From: Echinicola marina
Lineage (GTDB): Bacteria; Bacteroidota; Bacteroidia; Cytophagales; Cyclobacteriaceae
Direction: 5' to 3'
Assembly (NCBI RefSeq): GCF_020463795.1
Contig: NZ_CP080025.1
Span: forward strand, 1,863,001-1,927,000
DNA: 64,000 bases
Below are positions 1 through 8,938 of the stretch, piece after piece. The notes below the pieces were generated by a model. That model had not been told where the DNA came from and did no database searches. It saw only the letters and a list, made by a program, of their open reading frames with translations. A program made the position numbers and the translations under genes. Within the stretch, counting starts at the first letter, position 1; each line of letters opens with the position of its first letter.

Positions 1-683
1 AAGCAGGTGAGATTTGGCATTTATTGGATCAAAGAATGGAAATGCCCATCACCCTTTTGCCCTCCAGCCTTTTTTCTAATGCCGATCTACAGCGATATAA
101 TGTGATCATCATGCCAAATGGCAATTATTCTGGAATCAACCAAGCTGGATCAGAATCCCTGAAAAGCTGGGTAAGAAATGGAGGAACCCTGATCGCCAGA
201 GGAGCTGCCCTGAATTGGATCAACCAAAATAAAATAGGGGAGTTTAGTTTCAAAAATGAAACAGAAAAGGACAGTACCTTACAGAAGCGATATGCAGACA
301 TGGCCAATATCCAAGGTGCAAAAGTAACTGGTGGGGCGATCTTTAAAGTGAAATTGGACCTGACCCATCCCTTGGGCTATGGTTACCAAGATGAAAATCT
401 CTTTACTTTTAGGAACAGTAATCAGTTTATGCTGCCTTCTGGCAATCCTTTTGCCAATCCTTTGATTTACACAGACAGCCCTTTGGCCAGTGGTTATGTT
501 TATCCATTTAATTTGGAACAAATGAAAAACACCGCCATGATTCGCGTTTCGGCCAATGGAAAAGGAAAGGTCATAGGTTTTGTGGATAACCCTAATTTTA
601 GGGCTTTCTGGTTTGGAACGAACAAACTCTTTTTGAATAGTATTTTCTTTGGAAGTACTATATCCAGTAGCTCTGCCAGATAA
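1..683 (+). CDS. M14-family zinc carboxypeptidase-like protein, C-terminal part
   Basis: The frame is open from the window edge (it reads AGEIWHLLDQRM before the first possible start), so only the last 227 or so residues are here and the catalytic M14 domain would lie upstream. What is visible resembles the C-terminal glutamine-amidotransferase-like domain found after the peptidase domain in large Bacteroidota M14 proteins: a strand-turn IIMPNGNYSG, then SLKSWVRNGGTLIARG, and a late GKGKVIGFVDNPNFRAFW segment. Such proteins are usually exported, but the signal peptide is outside the window. The assignment rests on remembered family resemblance of this C-terminal region only, so the peptidase activity is inferred. 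A strong terminator follows about 170 bp downstream. Confidence 0.7.
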   Translation, partial: AGEIWHLLDQRMEMPITLLPSSLFSNADLQRYNVIIMPNGNYSGINQAGSESLKSWVRNGGTLIARGAALNWINQNKIGEFSFKNETEKDSTLQKRYADMANIQGAKVTGGAIFKVKLDLTHPLGYGYQDENLFTFRNSNQFMLPSGNPFANPLIYTDSPLASGYVYPFNLEQMKNTAMIRVSANGKGKVIGFVDNPNFRAFWFGTNKLFLNSIFFGSTISSSSAR

Positions 684-851
684 TAGTTGGGCTAGGATTT
701 TAGTTGAATAGTATCAATGGTTCTGTTTTAAATAATAATGTTGATAATTATATGATCATTCTCGGGTATCTTCATTTTCAGGTTATTTGGAGCTTTTAAG
801 ATGGAGATGATCGAGGGAGTGTAATTGGAAGATACAACTGGCACATGCACC

Positions 852-888
852 AATGGAAGTTCAAAGATATTTGGACTTCCATTTTTTT
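852..888 (+). terminator. Rho-independent terminator after the M14-like gene
   Basis: A 14-bp stem (left arm AATGGAAGTTCAAA, right arm its complement with one G-U pair) closes a GATA loop and runs into seven T residues. It lies in the 306-bp gap between the M14-like gene and the next plus-strand ORF. I saw no other structure in positions 684-851 apart from AT-rich sequence. Confidence 0.85.
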
Positions 889-989
889 ACTTTTACTGAA
901 GTTTTGATATTCCAAAAAGAGCTGTTTTTTCCCTTTTGATTTTGCTCATAAAAACGTAATTTGCGCCATAATTTTCGCTAAGCAAAGTA

Positions 990-1493
990 ATGATTCAAAA
1001 GCTATTTCCCTTAGATAAAAACTACATCCTCAGACAGGCTCAGTCAAGCATGGAGGATAAGCTATTGGAAGTAATGGTGAGCGAACTTAAAATTTCTTAC
1101 AAATCCCTTTACAATCCACTTGGCTTAGTAGAAAGTACTTACCAACAAATCCTGGAAACAGATACATTTCCGACAGACAGGATTAGGGTAATCTATCAGC
1201 AACTTTCAGGCATTTATAGGTTCAAATATGGTTCTAACCAACTGGAATTTCTGTTTGATGGTCGTAGTCATTTTGAGAAATACCAAGAAGACTGGCAGGA
1301 ACATTTTGTGCTTTGGCTGAGAAAATTGGGCAGACACGAATCCTATGTGAAGTGCATGTTGAGAATGACTTTGCTATATGATACTGAAAATAGGGCTGAG
1401 TTTGCTGAAAACCGATGCAAAAGTTTTATCAACGAATTTTTTGATCTAAAGATCATCAAAAGAAAAGGTGAACTGAAACTGAAAATAGCCTGA
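990..1493 (+). CDS. Conserved-looking hypothetical protein, 167 aa
   Basis: An ATG-started ORF with a normal protein composition and no overlapping better candidate. The product is soluble, without signal peptide or membrane segment, rich in aromatic and charged residues (for example YQEDWQEHFVLWLRKLGRHE near residue 100) and ends in a basic tail. I do not recognise a domain. It stands alone: the M14-like gene upstream is closed by a terminator and the next gene converges from the other strand. It is probably a real gene of unknown function. Confidence 0.6.
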   Translation: MIQKLFPLDKNYILRQAQSSMEDKLLEVMVSELKISYKSLYNPLGLVESTYQQILETDTFPTDRIRVIYQQLSGIYRFKYGSNQLEFLFDGRSHFEKYQEDWQEHFVLWLRKLGRHESYVKCMLRMTLLYDTENRAEFAENRCKSFINEFFDLKIIKRKGELKLKIA

Positions 1494-1545
1494 TATTGCT
1501 CCAATCAATTATTGAAGCAAATCCTTCACTATTAATTTCTTGTTC

Positions 1546-1812
1546 CTATTTGATCTCAAAGGATACAAATTGAAGATTGTAACCTTCTTCCAGGACCATT
1601 AATTCTGAAACCTGGGATCTAGGTGGGCCTACTTTCAGCCAAGCTTCCATTAATTTCAAAGGCTCCTCTTCTCCTTGGATGATGGCCAGGACTGATCCAT
1701 CAGATTCATTTCGCACCCAGCCTTTTAAGCCGAGCTCCATTGCCTTGTCCTGTGTGGATTTTCTGAAAAAGACACCTTGAACTTTTCCTAAAACTTTGAA
1801 TTTTTTGTACAT
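1546..1812 (-). CDS. acyP: Acylphosphatase
   Basis: Acylphosphatases hydrolyse the carboxyl-phosphate bond of acyl phosphates in the cytoplasm. The 88-residue product fits the family length of about 90 and shows both signatures: GKVQGVFFRKST near the N-terminus, with the Arg that binds phosphate, and GLKGWVRNESDGSV, with the catalytic Asn. The ATG at 1812 gives the MYKKFKVLGKVQGV start typical of the family; an in-frame TTG nine codons upstream is possible but less likely. It is monocistronic and convergent with the 167-aa hypothetical gene. Confidence 0.93.
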   Translation of the reverse strand: MYKKFKVLGKVQGVFFRKSTQDKAMELGLKGWVRNESDGSVLAIIQGEEEPLKLMEAWLKVGPPRSQVSELMVLEEGYNLQFVSFEIK

Positions 1813-2115
1813 GGATTTTAAAAATTTCTCTTTACACAAAGTTAAGAAAGATCAATTTCTTTCCCAGATGATTATTTGTAACTTAAATGAGGTGTAAGTT
1901 ATCGGTGATTTAGCCTTTACCACGCATGGTAAAGTTGCGCAATGACGGATGGATGAAAGGATAGTATTTCTATGAGTAACTTGGGCGAGGACAGGTTTAC
2001 CGGTAAACGGACAAAAGTCTACGCCATTCCAGTGAAGTTCCACTAGTTATAAATAAAACAGGTAGCATAGCAGATACAGCTTAAATGATTAACTTGAATT
2101 TTAAAAATTATGCTT

Positions 2116-3150
2116 TATGTGTATCCGTAAGAGTGCACGTAATAAAATATGACAATACGTGTCATTAAATTTCAAGGTATCAGGATAGTTGTTTTCTTGC
2201 ATAAAAACAAGAAAAGCTATGAACCTTATAGAATTTACGGGCCATTTCCCAGATGAGGAAAGTTGTGAACAATACATCAAGAAATACCGTGAGAAAAGCG
2301 GTATACGGTGCAAAAACTGTGAGAAGATAACCCGACACTATTGGTTTGCCAACGGCAGGTTTTTCGAATGCAGCAGTTGTCGGAGACGTTCTTCTCTTAA
2401 ATCAGGGACGGTAATGGAAAACAGCAAGCTTCCGCTCCGTATCTGGCTGTTGGCCATGCTGTTTATGTCGGCGACCAAGAAAGGGTTTTCCTGCCTTGAG
2501 CTCCAGCGGCAACTGGGGCTTAGCCGATATGAGACCACTTTCCGTCTGATGCACAGGATACGGTCAGCCATGGGACAACGAGATGAGCTTTATATCCTCA
2601 GTGACATGATTGAATATGACGAGTGTTATATGGAAACCGTACAGGAGAACCAGATCTTGGGTCAGCTTAAACGTGGAAAAGGCAGCCAGAAACAGACCGC
2701 AGTAGCGGTGGCGGCCGAATCGGTACCCTTGGAAGACCTGGATTCCGGGCAGAAAACAAAGCGCTGTGGCTATTTCAAAATGAGGGTCATGGACAAAGTG
2801 GACTGCGAGAGTGTCAATGCCTTTATCCGGGCCAATACCGTAGGGGATGTGGTACTGTTTACAGACAAGAACACGGCCTACTCGAAAATAGAGGAAGTGG
2901 TGGCCACCCATTTGGCCGTTCCATCGGGAAAGGAGTCCGTAAACGACACCTTAAAATGGGTACACAAAGCAATCAGTAATCTTAAAAGAACCCTGTTGGG
3001 GGTATATCACATGATAACTTATAAATATTTACAGAACTATTTAAATGAGTTTGTTTACAGATTGAACCGAAGATATTTTGGCAAAGGACTCTTTGAAAGG
3101 CTCGTTATTGCGGGCACTTACCCATACGTGCAGTAAAACGGATACACATA
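2116..3150 (+). mobile_element. IS1595-family insertion sequence, copy 1 (1035 bp)
   Basis: The element is bounded by imperfect inverted repeats of about 26 bp; both ends start TATGTGTATCCG and later share TGCACGTA. It is flanked by an 8-bp target duplication TTATGCTT at 2108-2115 and 3151-3158, as expected for IS1595-type elements. It holds one transposase gene. A second 1035-bp copy at 40495-41529 differs by very few bases, so both moved recently. This copy ends about 50 bp before the VWA gene start and separates it from its former upstream DNA. Confidence 0.95.
2219..3136 (+). CDS. IS1595-family (ISXO2-like) transposase
   Basis: A 305-aa DDE-type transposase. The N-terminal zinc ribbon has C31-x2-C34 and C51-x2-C54. 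The region after residue 130 is the ISXO2-like domain, with YDECYMET around the first acidic residue, VVLFTDKNTAY around the second, and a C-terminal ISNLKRTLLGVYHMI...YLNEFVYRLNRR block typical of the family. The ATG at 2219 was chosen over a TTG 30 bp upstream because it gives the usual MNLIEF start. All four zinc ligands are intact here, unlike copy 2, so this is the copy more likely to be active. Confidence 0.93.
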   Translation: MNLIEFTGHFPDEESCEQYIKKYREKSGIRCKNCEKITRHYWFANGRFFECSSCRRRSSLKSGTVMENSKLPLRIWLLAMLFMSATKKGFSCLELQRQLGLSRYETTFRLMHRIRSAMGQRDELYILSDMIEYDECYMETVQENQILGQLKRGKGSQKQTAVAVAAESVPLEDLDSGQKTKRCGYFKMRVMDKVDCESVNAFIRANTVGDVVLFTDKNTAYSKIEEVVATHLAVPSGKESVNDTLKWVHKAISNLKRTLLGVYHMITYKYLQNYLNEFVYRLNRRYFGKGLFERLVIAGTYPYVQ

Positions 3151-3199
3151 TTATGCTTTTTGTAAACTAGCCGCGTAGCTATCTTGTTATCTCTTCTGT

Positions 3200-4300
3200 A
3201 TGAAAGGATTTAGATTTACCAAATACACCCCGAATAAGGATCCCAACAAAAGCACCTTTGAAAACCTCTTGGAGATTTTTCTTCAGCTGATTACCATGAC
3301 TGGAGGAGATGTTGCAGAGGCTTTGAGTTGGCTAAGCAACTTGGACAACCGCTATGGACTTACCAATCCCGGTTATGGCATAGGTGATTTTATAGATGAC
3401 CTTAAGGACAAAGGATATTTGACTGAGGAAAACCAAAAAGGAGAATTCAAAATCACGGGCAAATCAGAACAGCAGATCAGGAAAAGCGCCCTTGAAGAGA
3501 TTTTTGGAAAACTCAAAAGAGGTAATAGGGGCCAACATCGCACTACCCACTCTGGCCAAGGAGAGGAGCGGGGTACAGATAGAAGACCTTTTCAGTTTGG
3601 TGATAATTTGGAGCAAATTGCCCTGACCGACTCTCTGAGAAATGCCCAAGCAAATCATGGTTTTGGCGGTGACTTTCTTTTGACAGAGGATGATTTGGAA
3701 GTGACCGAGAATGAATACCGTACCCAGACCAGCACGGTTTTGATGATCGATATTTCCCACTCGATGATCTTGTACGGGGAAGATAGGATTACCCCGGCCA
3801 AAAAGGTAGCGATGGCATTGGCTGAGCTGATAAAAACACGCTACCCTAAAGACACCCTTGATATTATTGTTTTTGGAAATGATGCCTGGCAGATAGATAT
3901 CAAGGATCTGCCCTATTTGCAGGTTGGCCCATACCATACCAATACCGTGGCCGGACTGCAATTGGCCATGGATTTATTGAGAAGGAGGAAGAATCCCAAT
4001 AAACAGATTTTTATGATCACGGATGGTAAACCCACCTGTCTGAAAGTAGGTATCAAATATTATAAAAACAGTTTTGGCATCGACAGCAAGATTTTGAACG
4101 AAACCCTAAAGCTTGCCGCCCAATGTCGTAAACTCAAAGTCCCTGTAACTACCTTTATGATTGCTTCAGATCCCTACCTAAAGGAGTTTGTGCAGGAATT
4201 CACCAAGGTAAATAATGGCAATGCATACTATAGCAGCCTAAAGGGATTGGGACATTTGATTTTTGAAGATTATAGACGTAACCGAACAAAACGCTTTTGA
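3200..4300 (+). CDS. VWA domain protein, partner of the downstream MoxR-like ATPase
   Basis: A 366-residue cytoplasmic protein without signal peptide. The C-terminal half is a von Willebrand A domain with a complete MIDAS start, D184-x-S186-x-S188 (DISHS), a TNTVAGLQLA segment and MITDGKPT. The N-terminal 150 residues are helical and charged, with a basic glycine-rich linker near 110-130. VWA proteins next to MoxR-like AAA+ ATPases act as a pair, in the manner of magnesium chelatase D and I, to remodel or insert metals into target proteins; the target here is unknown. It abuts the ATPase with 2 bp between stop and start. The IS element directly upstream may have changed its promoter. Confidence 0.85.
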   Translation: MKGFRFTKYTPNKDPNKSTFENLLEIFLQLITMTGGDVAEALSWLSNLDNRYGLTNPGYGIGDFIDDLKDKGYLTEENQKGEFKITGKSEQQIRKSALEEIFGKLKRGNRGQHRTTHSGQGEERGTDRRPFQFGDNLEQIALTDSLRNAQANHGFGGDFLLTEDDLEVTENEYRTQTSTVLMIDISHSMILYGEDRITPAKKVAMALAELIKTRYPKDTLDIIVFGNDAWQIDIKDLPYLQVGPYHTNTVAGLQLAMDLLRRRKNPNKQIFMITDGKPTCLKVGIKYYKNSFGIDSKILNETLKLAAQCRKLKVPVTTFMIASDPYLKEFVQEFTKVNNGNAYYSSLKGLGHLIFEDYRRNRTKRF

Positions 4301-4302
4301 GC

Positions 4303-5829
4303 ATGACATATCAGCAATTGACCAACAACGATTTATTGAAAATAAAGACCTTAGGAGAACTAAAGGCTGCCGGCTATCAGGCCCGATCTATCAAAGAAGA
4401 ACTCCGGCAAAACCTGATCAGAAAGATCAAAGCAAAGGAAAATGTTTTTGAGGGCATTTGGGGCTATGAGGATACCGTGATTCCTGATATAGAACGGGCT
4501 ATACTTTCCAGACACAATATCAATTTTCTCGGATTGAGGGGGCAGGCCAAGACCCGGATTGCCCGGCAGATGACCTTGTTATTGGACGAGTATATTCCAG
4601 TGGTAGCAGGATCGGAACTTAATGATGATCCCTTGCAACCTTTGACAAGTTATGCCAAAGATTTGATCAAAGAAAAAGGGGACGATACCCCCATAGCCTG
4701 GTGGCACCGGGAAGAAAGGTATACCGAAAAGCTGGCCACACCAGATGTATCTGTTGCAGATCTTATTGGAGATGTGGACCCTATTAAGGCGGCTACGATG
4801 AAGCTTTCTTATAGTGATGAGCGAGTGATCCATTATGGTTTGGTTCCTCGATCCCACCGTTCGATTTTTGTGATCAATGAATTGCCTGATCTGCAGGCCA
4901 GGATTCAGGTAGCGCTTTTCAATATCCTACAGGAAGGAGATATACAGATCCGGGGTTTTAAGCTCAGGCTTCCATTGGATATCCAGTTTGTGTTCACCGC
5001 TAACCCTGAAGATTATACCAATAGGGGAAGTATTGTCACTCCCTTAAAAGACCGGATAGAATCCCAGATCATTACCCATTATCCCAAAAATATTGAAATA
5101 GGAAAACAAATTACCGGGCAAGAAGCAAAGCTTCATGGGAAACCAATTGAGCAGATCCATGTACCTGAATTAATGAAAGACCTGATAGAGCAGGTGGCGG
5201 TGGAAGCCAGGCATAGCGAATATGTGGATGAGAAAAGCGGGGTATCCGCCAGGTTGACTATTACAGCTTTTGAGAATCTGATTTCAGCAGCAGAAAGGAG
5301 ATTATACCTCAACAGGGAAAATAATACAGTCACTAGGATCGCAGATCTGATCGGTATCATTCCATCCATTACCGGTAAGGTAGAATTGGTTTATGAAGGT
5401 GAGCAAGAGGGAGCTGGACTGGTAGCTTATAACCTAATAGGAAAAGCCATAAGGACATTATTTGCTTCGAAATTTCCCACTCCAGAACAGAAGAAAAAAG
5501 ATAAAGAGGGCAATCCCTATGTATTGCCACTATCTTGGTTTGGAGAAGGCAATCATTTGGATATCTTGGCCTCGCAAAACGATAAGGAGTATAAAAATGC
5601 CTTGCACCAAGTGCCTGGGCTTGAAAAGATCACTACAGATTTTGTACAGTCAATGCCGGAAATGGAGAAGGAATTCTATATGGAATTTGCGCTACATGGC
5701 TTGGCAGAATACAGTCAGCTGAGTAAGAAGCTGCTGGACACTGGCATGCAGTTCAAAGACTTATTTAGCAGCATGTTTGACATGGGGGCTCCTGAAGAGG
5801 GAGATTTCGATGAAGATGATTTGAATTAG
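4303..5829 (+). CDS. MoxR/magnesium-chelatase-like AAA+ ATPase
   Basis: A 508-residue AAA+ ATPase. Walker A is GLRGQAKT at 77-84, the Walker B region is IFVINEL at 188-194 with Asn-Glu in place of Asp-Glu, and sensor 1 is FTANPEDYTN with N234, followed by the arginine-bearing PLKDRIESQI. The residues after 350 form a helical C-terminal extension ending in an acidic tail. It is co-transcribed with the VWA gene, starting 2 bp after that stop codon. The ATG at 4303 is preferred to the TTG at 4297. The pair probably works as a chaperone or metal-insertion machine; no substrate gene lies beside it. Confidence 0.85.
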   Translation: MTYQQLTNNDLLKIKTLGELKAAGYQARSIKEELRQNLIRKIKAKENVFEGIWGYEDTVIPDIERAILSRHNINFLGLRGQAKTRIARQMTLLLDEYIPVVAGSELNDDPLQPLTSYAKDLIKEKGDDTPIAWWHREERYTEKLATPDVSVADLIGDVDPIKAATMKLSYSDERVIHYGLVPRSHRSIFVINELPDLQARIQVALFNILQEGDIQIRGFKLRLPLDIQFVFTANPEDYTNRGSIVTPLKDRIESQIITHYPKNIEIGKQITGQEAKLHGKPIEQIHVPELMKDLIEQVAVEARHSEYVDEKSGVSARLTITAFENLISAAERRLYLNRENNTVTRIADLIGIIPSITGKVELVYEGEQEGAGLVAYNLIGKAIRTLFASKFPTPEQKKKDKEGNPYVLPLSWFGEGNHLDILASQNDKEYKNALHQVPGLEKITTDFVQSMPEMEKEFYMEFALHGLAEYSQLSKKLLDTGMQFKDLFSSMFDMGAPEEGDFDEDDLN

Positions 5830-6119
5830 GAATTGCATCTTTGGATAGTTTTCTGCAAGGATAAAATAATCAGCGCTTCAAGAAGACTGATGACATCTTG
5901 CTTTTGGCTAAATAACCTTGATTCATAAAAATAAGTGATTTGATTTAGTGTACTGTTGACTGTTTCACTATTCCATATTATAACACTGGGAATCTCATCA
6001 CTGTGTTGGTGGATCTTGGAGGCCAGGTGTAATAGCGCTTTATTAGGGGGTGATATTAATGATAATTTGCATAATGAACCAACGAAAGAATAGCTCGTTG
6101 CCTTTTTATAGGAAATCAA
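5826..6119 (-). CDS. Possible small ORF, unsupported
   Basis: A 97-codon minus-strand ORF with a TTG start lies in an otherwise gene-free stretch and ends inside the last codons of the AAA+ gene. Its translation has a plausible helical composition, but no ATG is in frame, no domain is recognisable, and the strand is opposite to both neighbours. I list it only because nothing else explains 5830-6120; it may be spurious or a gene remnant. Confidence 0.2.
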   Translation of the reverse strand: MISYKKATSYSFVGSLCKLSLISPPNKALLHLASKIHQHSDEIPSVIIWNSETVNSTLNQITYFYESRLFSQKQDVISLLEALIILSLQKTIQRCNS

Positions 6120-6295
6120 ATAAATGGTTGTTCGTTTCTCATTTGGATTTTACTTTAGTTATATTTACTGACTATCTGGTACTTTTTTCTTAGGCTAGGA
6201 AAACCAAAATATTCAGCAATATTAAGTGGTGAATACCAATAGAAAATTTACAATATTTGGTCGATGGAAATATATTTCAAATGCATAGATCATTT

Positions 6296-6504
6296 AACTC
6301 GGATTATGCATTAGCAATCGTAGTGAGGGCTGAAAATGCAAGAAAATCAGGCTGTTTGGAGACTGAGGCATAGCACCGCTATGGTGAACCTGTCTTCCGC
6401 CAGGTAGAGTCGAAAACAGGCAGCAAAGCGTCTGATTTTAAAGTATTTTCAGTCCGTAATACTTGTGCGCCGCGGCGTAGATAAGCTAATGCATATTTCG
6501 GGTT
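6296..6504. repeat. Long palindromic intergenic element, MITE-like
   Basis: About 209 bp fold back on themselves. The outer arms are 20 nt (ending TATGCATTAGC on the left and starting GCTAATGCATA on the right) and match at 17 positions. Further in, a segment GGCTGAAAATGCAAG...AATCAG near 6330 pairs with CTGATTTTAAAG...TTCAGTC near 6430-6450. Smaller hairpins, including a GCACCGCTATGGTG turn, sit at the centre. It lies just before the haem-binding gene. It could be a non-autonomous mobile element or a structured RNA; no target duplication was obvious. Confidence 0.5.
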
Positions 6505-6544
6505 TAATTGAACTATAAATGCGTCAACATAAACCTTTATTAAA

Positions 6545-7060
6545 ATGATCAAGAAAATACTTTTGGGACTCATTGCAGCGCTCATAATAATCCAGTTTAT
6601 TAGACCTGAGAAAAATATTTCAAATGCCCAGCCTGCTCCGATGAGTGCGGAGTATGCCATACCGGAAAATGTGCAGGGCATTTTGAACAAGGCTTGTACT
6701 GACTGTCACTCCAATACAACCGAATATCCTTGGTATTCCAATATTCAACCTGTGTCCTGGTGGCTGGATGGCCATATTAAGGATGGGAAGAGACACTTGA
6801 ACTTTGATGATTTTACCACCTTGCCGATAGCGCGACAAAATCACAAATTGGAAGAAATCATCGAGGTAATAGAAGAGGGGGAAATGCCACTAAAATCCTA
6901 TACAGCCCTTGGCTTACATAGTGAAGCCCAACTTAGTGAAGCGGAAAAAAATACATTGATGAGTTGGGCCAAGGAACAAATGGACATGCTAAAGGAAAAT
7001 TATCCGGCAGACAGTTTGGTCATGAAAAGAAGGCCAAGACCGCAAGAGGAAAATCATTGA
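6545..7060 (+). CDS. Haem-binding domain protein (cytochrome c-like, membrane-anchored)
   Basis: The 171-aa product starts with one hydrophobic helix (KKILLGLIAALIIIQFI), likely an uncleaved anchor or signal, so the rest is periplasmic. It has a c-type haem attachment motif CTDCH near residue 56 and the aromatic run YPWYSNIQPVSWWL that follows the motif in the Bacteroidota haem-binding domain family. A Met near GEMPL could be the axial ligand. Such proteins are thought to be small redox carriers; the partner is not encoded nearby. The tail is basic and proline-rich. Confidence 0.85.
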   Translation: MIKKILLGLIAALIIIQFIRPEKNISNAQPAPMSAEYAIPENVQGILNKACTDCHSNTTEYPWYSNIQPVSWWLDGHIKDGKRHLNFDDFTTLPIARQNHKLEEIIEVIEEGEMPLKSYTALGLHSEAQLSEAEKNTLMSWAKEQMDMLKENYPADSLVMKRRPRPQEENH

Positions 7061-7209
7061 TCCTATACGGGGCTTATCTAAGCCAAGGGATAATTCATAT
7101 GTGAAAGCTATGGTTGTGCGGTATGCAGCAGGGCCATAGCTTTCTTTTCTTATGTCATAGGTTTTCCCTTTGATTTCTTCTTCCTGTTCATGATAGCTGG
7201 AGATATTGA

Positions 7210-7431
7210 CTATCTTTTTTTCAAAAGTTCTAGATAAAGGTCTTCTACCTTTTCCCTGGCCCAAGGTGTTCTTCTTAAAAACTTCAGGCTGCTTTTGATA
7301 CTGGGATCATTGATGAAACAGTTAATCCTGATTTTCCTGCTGAGATTCTCCCAGCCATAATAATTGACCAAAACAGTTACTATCTCCTCGAGCTTTACCC
7401 CATGCAAAGGGTTGTTGGGTTGTTCTTCCAT
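7210..7431 (-). CDS. VF530-family (DUF2132) small DNA-binding protein
   Basis: A 73-residue protein matching the VF530 family throughout: [12 protein letters not shown] at the start, a [16 protein letters not shown] core and the invariant-looking [20 protein letters not shown] block before the C-terminus. Family members are small helical proteins described as double-stranded DNA binding; the physiological role is unknown. It is transcribed divergently from the DEAD-box helicase gene with about 50 bp between start codons. Confidence 0.9.
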   Translation of the reverse strand: MEEQPNNPLHGVKLEEIVTVLVNYYGWENLSRKIRINCFINDPSIKSSLKFLRRTPWAREKVEDLYLELLKKR

Positions 7432-7471
7432 TGAATAGCGATATTTTACTAATTTATAAAGATACTTGAAT

Positions 7472-7479
7472 TACCTTTG
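7472..7479 (+). promoter_or_regulatory. Candidate -7 box of the DEAD-box helicase gene
   Basis: TACCTTTG fits the Bacteroidota -7 consensus TAnnTTTG and ends four bases before the ATG, so the transcript could be leaderless. I did not find a convincing TTG -33 element at the expected distance, so this is tentative. Confidence 0.35.
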
Positions 7480-7483
7480 TCCC

Positions 7484-8800
7484 ATGAAACTTTCAAGCAC
7501 AAATCAAAAAGCAATTCTGGAAAATCTGGGCATTTCTGCGCTTAACGAAATGCAAAAAGCTACTCTTGAAGCTACTGAGAAGCATCAAAATGTAATGCTT
7601 CTTGCTCCTACCGGTAGTGGAAAAACCTTAGCTTATCTCCTAAGCATGCTTCCTAAATTGCAAGAAAAAGAAGGTGTTCAGGCCTTGATTTTGGCCCCCA
7701 CCAGAGAACTGGTACTACAGATTGAAAGTGTCTTGAAACAGATGAAATTACCCCTGAAAGTGAATGCTTGCTACGGAGGTCATTTGTTTAGCATAGAAAG
7801 GAAAAACTTTTCTGTCCCACCAACTATTTTGGTAGGGACACCGGGGCGAATTAAAGATCATTTGGAAAGAGGGACTTTTAATCCCGAGCACATCACTGAG
7901 CTTGTTTTTGATGAATTTGACAAATCGCTAGAGCTGGGTTTTACAGGTCAGATGCGCTATATCGCAGGGCAGCTTTACCAAGTGAAAAATAAGATACTGG
8001 TTTCGGCAACCAATGCCATTGATTTACCCTATTATTTGGATTTTGATGAGCATTATACGGTAGAAGCAGCGGTGGAGAAAAAGCCTGATATTACTGTGAA
8101 GCAGCTGATTTGTCCCAGAGGTGAAAAACTTGAAGGACTCTTAAAGCTGATAAAAAGCCTAAATGCAGGTCAAAACGTTATTGTTTTTGCTAATCACCGG
8201 GATGCTTGTGATCGTATAGGGGAGTTTTTGGAGCAACATCGGGTCATTTTTTCCTTATTCAGAGGAGGTTTAGAGCAAGATGAAAGGGAATCCCAACTGA
8301 CCAAATTCAGAAACGGCAGTGCCCAGGTTTTGATTGCTACGGATATTGCTTCCAGGGGGATTGATATTCCTGATTTGGATTATGTGGTACATTTTCAGAT
8401 TCCTCCACAGGAAACCACCTTTGTTCACCGAAATGGTAGGACTGCCAGGATGAAAGCGACAGGTACCAGTGTTCTGCTAATGACGGAAACGGACTATTTG
8501 CCCAAATATCTAGGGTATAAACCGGAGGAATTGCTTTTGGAAGAAGCAGAAAAAAATGTCCAGCCGGCATTTGCCACCTTGCATATCAATAAAGGGAAAA
8601 AACATAAAGTCAATAAAATAGATTTAGTAGGTTTTTTCCTTCAATTTGACTTCATGACAAAAGAGGACCTTGGCCTCATTGAAGTAAAGGATTTCTTTTC
8701 ATATGTGGCCGTAAGCAGGGCAAAATACAAGCAGGCCATTGAAGCTGCTAAGAACCAAAAAATAAAGCGTAAAGCCATCAAAGTGACCTTGGCCAAGTAG
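7484..8800 (+). CDS. DEAD-box family ATP-dependent RNA helicase
   Basis: A 438-aa two-domain helicase. Motif I is APTGSGKT (41-48), Ia is PTRELVLQI (72-80), Ib is VGTPGR (117-122), motif II is DEFD (143-146, a DEAD variant), motif III is SAT (174-176), and the C-terminal domain carries IATDIASRGIDIP and HRNGRTAR. The C-terminal tail after residue 360 is lysine-rich and may bind RNA, as in RhlB/DbpA-type proteins. Expected role: ATP-driven remodelling of RNA in ribosome assembly, RNA decay or cold adaptation. The ATG at 7484 was preferred to an upstream TTG. Confidence 0.93.
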   Translation: MKLSSTNQKAILENLGISALNEMQKATLEATEKHQNVMLLAPTGSGKTLAYLLSMLPKLQEKEGVQALILAPTRELVLQIESVLKQMKLPLKVNACYGGHLFSIERKNFSVPPTILVGTPGRIKDHLERGTFNPEHITELVFDEFDKSLELGFTGQMRYIAGQLYQVKNKILVSATNAIDLPYYLDFDEHYTVEAAVEKKPDITVKQLICPRGEKLEGLLKLIKSLNAGQNVIVFANHRDACDRIGEFLEQHRVIFSLFRGGLEQDERESQLTKFRNGSAQVLIATDIASRGIDIPDLDYVVHFQIPPQETTFVHRNGRTARMKATGTSVLLMTETDYLPKYLGYKPEELLLEEAEKNVQPAFATLHINKGKKHKVNKIDLVGFFLQFDFMTKEDLGLIEVKDFFSYVAVSRAKYKQAIEAAKNQKIKRKAIKVTLAK

Positions 8801-8938
8801 GAAAGGAATCAATAGCTATTACCAAAAAATGGAGAGAAGGTATAGAAAATGTACCGATCTGCTCCGAAAAACAGGTGATTTCCTAAGTGAAGGCTTTTAT
8901 GTATATTCGCTTTTCAAAACTTTATATATCCATACCCC

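Noticed and set aside
1852-2043. 63-aa minus-strand ORF with GTG start containing a FCPFTGKPV stretch
   Set aside because: Only 63 codons, no clear start signal, and no family I can name. The Cys-Pro motif alone is too weak, although it could be a gene remnant.
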